Source: Propionibacteriaceae bacterium (GTDB lineage: Bacteria; Actinomycetota; Actinomycetes; Propionibacteriales; Propionibacteriaceae). Taken from it: a DNA stretch of 10,459 bases. The position numbers were made by a program, and so were the translations under genes. Where the stretch lies: assembly GCA_003451975.1 (NCBI GenBank), contig DMIX01000055.1, positions 1 to 10,459 on the forward strand. The letters run 5' to 3'. Under the pieces are notes generated by a model. That model was given only the letters and a program-made list of their open reading frames with translations. It did no database searches and was not told the DNA's origin. Below, piece after piece: positions 5,659 through 10,459 of this stretch (its first letter is position 1; each line of letters starts with the position of its first letter).

Positions 5659-6579
5659 CTACGTGAGCGCGGTCGCGAAGGTCTCACTGAGGTTGCGGGT
5701 GACGTAGTCGATTCCCTTGGCCAGCTTGTCGGCGGTCCAAATGGTGGTGGGCCGATCACGCTGGGCGACGTAGCCGTCGGCGAACACCTCGTTGCGGTTG
5801 CCGGCAGGGTCGAAGTAGTAGATCGTGCGGCCACGGGTGATGCCGTGCTGAGATGGGCCGAGTTCGATCGGAACGTCGTCCATCGCCATGATCTGACCTG
5901 CGTGCAGGATGTCGTTCCAATCCTGCAGGTGGAAGGCGAAGTGGTGCAGCTTGCCGTCGTAGCCATCGCCTTGAATGAGTGCGACGTCGTGGCCGCGGTT
6001 GCCGCCGGCCAGCCAGGACGCCAGCGGGGTATCCATGTGATCCAGGTCCGGCACCAGACGCTCGACCTGATAGAAGTCGAACACCTCGGTGAAGAACTTC
6101 TCGGTGGTGGCGATGTTGTCGCCGCCGAGAAGGGCATGGTCGATGCGCGGTGCACCGATGCCGATCAGATCCCGCGGAAACACGTCGGGGTTGATGGCGC
6201 CGACATCAGAACCCAGCAGGGTCATGTCGTGGTACACCTCGACCACATGTGAGGTCGGCAGAATGATCCGAAGGCCGTCGGAGGTATCGGTGTTCTCGCC
6301 CTTGCTCATGCGCTCGGTGGTCACACCGAAAGTCTGAGACTTGCGCTCGATGTCCTCGATGTCCTCAGCGCGGTTCACCTTGTAACCAAGCTTGATAACG
6401 CCGACGCCACCTTCTTCGAGCACGACCGAGTGGTGGTCCCACTCGTCCCAGCCCTTCAAGTAGACCGTCTTGCCATCATCTTTAACCAGACGGAAGCCCA
6501 CGGTCTGCGTGTAGTGCCGCTTCGCTTCCTCGATGTCGGTGACCCGAATGTGGACGTAACCTAATCTGATAACTCCCAT
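5659..6579 (-). CDS. xylE: Catechol 2,3-dioxygenase (XylE/DmpB type, extradiol)
   Basis: This iron(II) enzyme opens catechol next to its hydroxyls to give 2-hydroxymuconic semialdehyde in the cytoplasm. The 306 residues match the family length, with two vicinal-oxygen-chelate domains (about 1-130 and 140-306). The catalytic domain shows H148 (RIDHALL), H213 (LHHFAFHL) and E264 (GNRNEVF) as the expected metal ligands. H197, H245 and Y254 fit the active-site His and Tyr of XylE, and the C-terminus aligns with XylE to its last residues. The ATG at 6577-6579 follows a strong ribosome binding site (AAGGAAAGGAG, complement of 6589-6599). It is the last gene of the operon, 71 bases after the ferredoxin gene; in the classical xyl and dmp operons it comes ahead of the downstream-pathway genes. 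Preferred ring substituents cannot be read from the sequence. Confidence 0.95.
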   Translation of the reverse strand: MGVIRLGYVHIRVTDIEEAKRHYTQTVGFRLVKDDGKTVYLKGWDEWDHHSVVLEEGGVGVIKLGYKVNRAEDIEDIERKSQTFGVTTERMSKGENTDTSDGLRIILPTSHVVEVYHDMTLLGSDVGAINPDVFPRDLIGIGAPRIDHALLGGDNIATTEKFFTEVFDFYQVERLVPDLDHMDTPLASWLAGGNRGHDVALIQGDGYDGKLHHFAFHLQDWNDILHAGQIMAMDDVPIELGPSQHGITRGRTIYYFDPAGNRNEVFADGYVAQRDRPTTIWTADKLAKGIDYVTRNLSETFATALT

Positions 6580-6623
6580 TGGATTTCACTCCTTTCCTTA
6601 GCTCATAGCTGTTTGGTGTGGAT

Positions 6624-6641
6624 GCCGGGGGCCAGCCCGGC
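6624..6641 (-). promoter_or_regulatory. Hairpin between the ferredoxin and dioxygenase genes
   Basis: GCCGGG (6624-6629) and CCCGGC (6636-6641) form a 6-bp GC stem with a 6-base loop, flanked by two copies of GGATGCCG (6620-6627 and 6643-6650). It sits in the only sizeable gap of the operon, just ahead of the dioxygenase ribosome binding site. It may be an mRNA-processing or stabilising element, or a partial terminator. Confidence 0.35.
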
Positions 6642-6650
6642 CGGATGCCG

Positions 6651-7109
6651 TCAGCCGGTTGCGGCCACAGCACGAGTTGTTGCTCGTTTCTCACCCTCCT
6701 TCCGTCGGTTGCGGCGGACGGGCACCCTCACGAAAGGGGGTACCTCCACCTCCGGCGGATCTCCCTCGGACGCCGCCGCCGGCTGGGGCGTTGAGGTGAG
6801 CGTGGTGAGCAGCGGTACGATCACGCGCAGCCGCTGCGCAGGTACGGCGATCGTGATATCGCCGCGGGGAACGGCCCGACAGGCCAGAGTCATCCCAGCG
6901 GCGCGTTCGTCGCTGGGCAGTGCCTGTTCGCAGACCGTGCGATTGAATTCGACCTCGCCGTGGACCAGTTGCACCCGACACAGGCCACAGCCACCCCGAC
7001 GGCAGGCCTCGTTCAGCGAGAGGCCGGCGCGGTGGATCGTGTCGGTGATGGTCTCACCGTCGCGAGCCAGCAGCACCAGTCCGGTGCCGTCGATCGTGAT
7101 CGTGGTCAT
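6651..7109 (-). CDS. 2Fe-2S plant-type ferredoxin, probable dioxygenase-reactivating ferredoxin (XylT-like)
   Basis: A 152-residue protein. Residues 1-95 form a plant-type ferredoxin with the cluster pattern C36-x4-C41-x2-C44 and C77 (ACRRGGCGLC, then TLAC). In meta-cleavage operons such ferredoxins (XylT and relatives) reduce the iron of catechol 2,3-dioxygenase after it is oxidised by poor substrates, and this gene lies directly ahead of the dioxygenase gene. Unlike the short XylT-type proteins, it carries a tail of about 50 residues rich in Pro, Glu, Arg and Lys that looks disordered. ATG at 7107-7109 follows GGAG about 8 bases upstream, and the gap to the dehydrogenase gene is 33 bases. 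Alternatively it could feed electrons to a ring hydroxylase outside the window, and a reductase partner is not seen. Confidence 0.83.
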   Translation of the reverse strand: MTTITIDGTGLVLLARDGETITDTIHRAGLSLNEACRRGGCGLCRVQLVHGEVEFNRTVCEQALPSDERAAGMTLACRAVPRGDITIAVPAQRLRVIVPLLTTLTSTPQPAAASEGDPPEVEVPPFVRVPVRRNRRKEGEKRATTRAVAATG

Positions 7110-7142
7110 GTCGGTCTCCGTTGATCCGAGGTTTGGTGTTCG

Positions 7143-8579
7143 CTACTGCGAGTTGCGGTGTATCTGCATCACGACCGCCTTGGGTTCGGTGAAGAACTCC
7201 CGGGAGAAGTTGCCGCCTTCGCGGCCGATCCCGGATTCACCGACCCCTCCGAAGGGGGCACGCAGGTCGCGGATGAAGAAGCAGTTCACCCAAACCGTCC
7301 CGGCCCTCAGGTTGGCGGCGACCCGGTGGGCGCGCGACAGGTTCTCGGTGAACACCATGGCGTTGAGCCCGTAGCGGGTGTCGTTGGCCAGACCCACCAC
7401 TTCGTCCTCGGTATCGAAAACGTTCACCACGACCACCGGGCCGAAGATCTCCTGGCAATACTGTGTAGCGGTGTAGGGCAGGTCGACGATGATCGTCGGC
7501 TTCACGAACAGGCCGTCGCTGACCCCGCCGGTGAGCACCCGTCCGCCTTCGGATTCGACCGAGTCGACGTAGGACTTCACCTTGTCGTAATGGGTTTGGC
7601 TGGACAGTGGCCCGAATTCGGTCCCCTCGGCCAGCGGGTCACCGACCGTCATCGCCTCGGCCTTGCGCTTGAACTCCGCCAAGAAGGTCTCGTAGATCCC
7701 CCGCTGGACGAACAGTCTCGACCCGGCCAGACAGACCTGGCCGGCGTTGCGGAAGATCGCCTGGATCGCCCAGTCCACCGCGTTGTCGAGTTCAGCGTCG
7801 TCGAAGACGATGTTGGCGCCTTTGCCGCCTAGTTCCAGCGACACCGGAATCAGGTTCTGGCTGGCGGCGGCATCGATGATCTTGCCGGTCCGCGACTCCC
7901 CGGTGAACGTGATCCGATCCACCCGGGAATCGCCGGTGAGCATCGCACCGGTGTCGCCATAGCCGTGCAGGACGTTGAACACGCCTGCCGGGATGCCCGC
8001 CTCAACGGCAAGCTTCGCGAAGAGCACCGCCGAAGCCGGCGTGAATTCCGACGGCTTCAGCACCACAGTGTTGCCCCACGCCAGCGCCGGAGCCACCTTC
8101 CAAGACTCCATCATCAGCGGGAAGTTCCATGGCGCGATGGCCACCACCACACCAGCAGGCTGGTACACCGAGTAGGCGTGATGCCCGGAATCCATCGGGT
8201 ACTGCTCCCCGCTGCTCATCACCTGGTGATCGGCGAAGAAGCGGATGTTCCACGCCGAGCGCTCCACGTCGGCGACGGCCTGCGGCGTCGGTTTGCCCAT
8301 GTCGAGGGTGTCGAGGCGGGCCAGGTCGGCCTTGTTCTCCAACATCAACTCGGCGAAGCGGCGCAGCACGGCCTGCCGCGCCTGCGGGCCGAGCTGCGGC
8401 CAGGGCCCGTTATCGAAGGCATCGCGGGCTGCGGTGAGCGCAGCGTCGGCGTCCGCGGTGCCGCCGTGGGCCACCTGTGCCCACACCTGCTGGGTGTAGG
8501 GGTTCTCGGTCTCGAAAGTGCGCCCGTCGACGGAGGGGACTTCGCGTCCATTGATGAAGTGCCCGATGAACTCAACCAT
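7143..8579 (-). CDS. dmpC: 2-Hydroxymuconic semialdehyde dehydrogenase (ALDH superfamily)
   Basis: An NAD(P)-dependent aldehyde dehydrogenase of 478 residues, the usual family length. Visible hallmarks are PWNFP (150-154, N152), the cofactor-binding K175 in VVLKPSEFTP, the general base E249 in LELGGK, the catalytic C283 in NAGQVCLAG, and EIFGPV starting at E377. The superfamily is certain; the substrate is inferred from context. It lies between the tautomerase and ferredoxin genes of a catechol meta-cleavage operon, where the enzyme oxidises 2-hydroxymuconic semialdehyde to 2-hydroxymuconate (4-oxalocrotonate enol form). The ATG at 8577-8579 overlaps the end of the tautomerase gene by 8 bases, with only a weak upstream GAGGG, so translation is probably coupled. 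Confidence 0.88.
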   Translation of the reverse strand: MVEFIGHFINGREVPSVDGRTFETENPYTQQVWAQVAHGGTADADAALTAARDAFDNGPWPQLGPQARQAVLRRFAELMLENKADLARLDTLDMGKPTPQAVADVERSAWNIRFFADHQVMSSGEQYPMDSGHHAYSVYQPAGVVVAIAPWNFPLMMESWKVAPALAWGNTVVLKPSEFTPASAVLFAKLAVEAGIPAGVFNVLHGYGDTGAMLTGDSRVDRITFTGESRTGKIIDAAASQNLIPVSLELGGKGANIVFDDAELDNAVDWAIQAIFRNAGQVCLAGSRLFVQRGIYETFLAEFKRKAEAMTVGDPLAEGTEFGPLSSQTHYDKVKSYVDSVESEGGRVLTGGVSDGLFVKPTIIVDLPYTATQYCQEIFGPVVVVNVFDTEDEVVGLANDTRYGLNAMVFTENLSRAHRVAANLRAGTVWVNCFFIRDLRAPFGGVGESGIGREGGNFSREFFTEPKAVVMQIHRNSQ

Positions 8580-8772
8580 TGTGCTGTTCCCTCTCGGCCA
8601 AGGTGACGTCGCCGGCGGCGAAATGGGTCTTGGGCACCTCGCGGACGATCACCCGGATGCTCTCCTTCTTGGCTCCGATGGCCTGCTCGGTGACGCTGGT
8701 CAGGCCCGAGATGAGGGCGCGGATCTGCTCTGCTGAGCGGCCCTCGACCATGGTGACTTCGATGATCGGCAT
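8572..8772 (-). CDS. dmpI: 4-Oxalocrotonate tautomerase (2-hydroxymuconate tautomerase)
   Basis: A 66-residue protein (65 after removal of Met) of the 4-oxalocrotonate tautomerase family, similar in size to the 62-residue XylH. It begins [13 protein letters not shown]: Pro1 of the mature protein is the catalytic amine, R11 and R39 (SIRVIV) bind the substrate carboxylates, and F50 (KTHF) matches the fourth known active-site residue. It converts the enol form of 4-oxalocrotonate to the keto form for the decarboxylase. The ATG at 8770-8772 shares one base with the TAA of the decarboxylase gene (TAATG), and AGGAGG (complement of 8779-8784) is well placed. The last few residues extend past the usual length. 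Confidence 0.95.
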   Translation of the reverse strand: MPIIEVTMVEGRSAEQIRALISGLTSVTEQAIGAKKESIRVIVREVPKTHFAAGDVTLAEREQHNG

Positions 8773-9557
8773 TACTCGCCTCCTGCGATGTGGATCGATC
8801 CCAAGCTGCTGAAGTGGAAGGCCACGCTGGCCCCCGGTGGAATCGGATAGGCATCGGTGATGCCTCCGGTGAGCACGATCTGTCCGGCCTGGATGCTCAT
8901 ACCGCGTTCGGCCAGCACATTGGCCGCCAGCGCCAAGGCCTCTCCGGGATGACCGAGGACCGCCGCTCCGGTCGAGGTGTCGACGACACGCCCTTCGACC
9001 TCGACCACGACCGCCTCGTTGGCCAGGTTGAGAAACTCCGGCGACGCCATGACCGGACCGGTCACGAAAGCCGCAGCGGACGCGTTGTCGGCGACCACAT
9101 CGGCGGCCCGGAACCGGAAGTCGGTGTAGCGGGAGTCGATGACCTCTGCGCCGGCCATCACTGTCTGCACCGCCGCCATCGCCGTGGCGGCGGTGACCCC
9201 TGGCCCGGCCAGATCTGCACCCATGATGAAAACCAGCTCCGGTTCGACTCGGGCATGGATGAACCGCGAGTTCGGCACCGGCACCCCGCCGGGCAGCACC
9301 ATCGCGTCGGTAAGCCAGGCCACCAAGGGCTGATCGACGCCCATGCGTTGCTGCTTGGCCCGGGAGGTGAGCCCGAGTTTCACCCCGACCAAGGTTTCGC
9401 CACGCTCTAGGCGACGACACAACGTCTCGTCTTGAATGGCATAGGCCTCGGCGAGGTCGAGCTCTGCCCATTCGTCGGTGAAGCGGCCGCGGTCGCGGCG
9501 TTCAGCCTCGCAGGCCAATAGTTCGGTGGCGACCAGGTCGCGGGTCCACTCGGTCAT
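8772..9557 (-). CDS. dmpH: 4-Oxalocrotonate decarboxylase (XylI/DmpH type)
   Basis: A 261-residue member of the decarboxylase/hydratase group of the fumarylacetoacetase fold. It has VKLGLTS (59-65), the acidic EPELVF (E105, E107) and EVIDSRY (138-144) that form the Mg(II) site, VVADNAS (154-160), VLGHP (200-204) and TGGIT (230-234). The EVIDSRY and TGGIT forms and the GAAVLGHP segment match XylI more closely than the hydratase MhpD, so decarboxylation of 4-oxalocrotonate to 2-hydroxypenta-2,4-dienoate is favoured. The neighbouring tautomerase and dehydrogenase genes support this branch. A 2-hydroxypentadienoate hydratase remains the main alternative. The start ATG (9555-9557) overlaps the aldolase stop in an ATGA arrangement. 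Confidence 0.82.
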   Translation of the reverse strand: MTEWTRDLVATELLACEAERRDRGRFTDEWAELDLAEAYAIQDETLCRRLERGETLVGVKLGLTSRAKQQRMGVDQPLVAWLTDAMVLPGGVPVPNSRFIHARVEPELVFIMGADLAGPGVTAATAMAAVQTVMAGAEVIDSRYTDFRFRAADVVADNASAAAFVTGPVMASPEFLNLANEAVVVEVEGRVVDTSTGAAVLGHPGEALALAANVLAERGMSIQAGQIVLTGGITDAYPIPPGASVAFHFSSLGSIHIAGGE

Positions 9558-10459
9558 GCCTGCCCTGCCATTTCCAGCGCAATGTCGATGAGCATGTCTT
9601 CCTGGCCGCCGACATAGCCGCGCTGACCGGCTTCCCAGAGCAGCTGCGGCGCAGGCACGCCGTAACGCTGCGCGGCCCGCTCGGCGTGCAGCAGGAACGA
9701 GGAGTACACCCCGGCGTAGCCCTGCATGATCGAGCCGTGGTCCATTACCGGCAGCCGCTCGATGATCGGACGCACCACCTTGTCGGCGACCTCGAGCATC
9801 TTGAACACGTCCACTTCGGTATCTACCCCGAGCCGGTCGAAGACCGCAGCCATCACCTCAGTGGGGGTGTTTCCCGCCCCGGCGCCCATGGCGTACACCG
9901 AACAGTCGATCTGACGGGCGCCAGCACGGTAGGCCAGCACCGAGTTCGCCACCCCCATCGATAGGTTCTGGTGGCCGTGGTAGCCGACCTGGGCCCGATC
10001 GCCGATGGTGTCGACCAGCGCCTTCACCCGATCGGAGGCTTGTTCCAGAATCAGCGCACCGGCCGAGTCGACCACATAGACGCACTGGCAGCCGGCATCG
10101 GCCATGATCGCGGCCTGGGCAGCCAGTTCGGCTGGCTCAATGCGGTGGGCGAGCATCAGGAAGCCGACCGTTTCGAAACCGAGTTCGCGGGCGGCCTGGA
10201 AATGCTCGATCGACACATCGGCTTCGGTGCAATGGGTCGCTATCCGAACGATGCTCGCCCCGGCTTCGCGGGCCTGCTTCATGTGCTCCACGGTGGCCAC
10301 ACCCGGTAGTGCCAGGCAGGCGATCTTGGCCTGCTTGGCCTCCTCCACGGCAGCGGCGATCAGCTCGGCGGAGTCAACTGCCTCGAAGCCGTAGTTGAAC
10401 GACGAGCCGCCCAAGCCGTCGCCGTGCGTCACCTCAATGACCTCGACGTTGGCATCGTT
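9554..10459 (-). CDS. dmpG: 4-Hydroxy-2-oxovalerate aldolase, N-terminus cut by the right edge
   Basis: Open from the right edge to TGA at 9554-9556: 301 residues, about 40 short of the family's length, so the start lies outside. The GTG at 10430-10432 is an internal Val codon within [19 protein letters not shown], a conserved segment of DmpG/BphI/HsaF aldolases. The TIM barrel continues with the metal-binding HGH of YHGHQNL; the Asp ligand near the N-terminus is outside. The C-terminal region (MQGYAG to GGQEDML) is also typical. The enzyme splits 4-hydroxy-2-oxovalerate into pyruvate and acetaldehyde and normally works in a channelling complex with an acylating acetaldehyde dehydrogenase, whose gene should lie just past the right edge. 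It overlaps the decarboxylase gene by 4 bases. Confidence 0.95.
   Translation of the reverse strand, partial: NDANVEVIEVTHGDGLGGSSFNYGFEAVDSAELIAAAVEEAKQAKIACLALPGVATVEHMKQAREAGASIVRIATHCTEADVSIEHFQAARELGFETVGFLMLAHRIEPAELAAQAAIMADAGCQCVYVVDSAGALILEQASDRVKALVDTIGDRAQVGYHGHQNLSMGVANSVLAYRAGARQIDCSVYAMGAGAGNTPTEVMAAVFDRLGVDTEVDVFKMLEVADKVVRPIIERLPVMDHGSIMQGYAGVYSSFLLHAERAAQRYGVPAPQLLWEAGQRGYVGGQEDMLIDIALEMAGQA

Noticed and set aside
8572..9471. A 299-codon minus-strand ORF taken as one protein
   Set aside because: Only the last 66 codons are real (the tautomerase, starting at 8772). The upstream part is an out-of-frame reading of the decarboxylase gene.

Overview
The window comes from a GC-rich bacterium. 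Chloroflexota is weakly suggested at the left by a secreted-type protein ending in a Thr-Pro-Ala-Glu-rich tail and by two promoters with extended -10 elements. The right-hand pathway genes would also fit an actinomycete, so the taxonomy stays open. No phage structural gene, transposase, integrase, rRNA or CRISPR array is visible.

Layout. (1) Positions 3-449 (+): the C-terminal part of a probably exported protein, cut by the left edge. (2) Positions 450-1212: a long stretch without a recognisable protein gene, holding a hairpin after the first gene and then a compact transcription unit with an extended -10 promoter, a near-perfect Shine-Dalgarno sequence and a strong intrinsic terminator (about 942-1160). 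This unit is a candidate small RNA or micro-peptide mRNA. (3) A promoter and a tRNA-Arg(CCU) gene at 1213-1288, followed by about 500 bases with no convincing gene. (4) Positions 1798-5328 (+): a 1176-residue STAND-type P-loop NTPase with an N-terminal Mrr/PD-(D/E)XK-like domain and a long helical C-terminal half, the layout of Avs-like and related antiphage sensors. A possible 48-residue ORF overlaps its 3' end. (5) Positions 5408-5658: hairpins between convergent transcription units. (6) Positions 5659-10459 (-): a tightly packed meta-cleavage operon for catechol.

The operon is transcribed right to left: 4-hydroxy-2-oxovalerate aldolase (cut by the right edge), 4-oxalocrotonate decarboxylase, 4-oxalocrotonate tautomerase, 2-hydroxymuconic semialdehyde dehydrogenase, a 2Fe-2S ferredoxin and catechol 2,3-dioxygenase. 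The first four genes overlap by 1-8 bases, which implies translational coupling. Together they would open the catechol ring, oxidise the semialdehyde, isomerise and decarboxylate it through the oxalocrotonate branch, and split the final hydroxy-keto acid. The ferredoxin probably keeps the dioxygenase iron reduced. The dienoate hydratase and acylating acetaldehyde dehydrogenase expected for a complete route are not in the window and may lie past the right edge.

The most interesting parts are the NTPase gene near a tRNA gene and the small unannotated transcription unit just upstream of that tRNA. The catabolic operon is well understood family by family.
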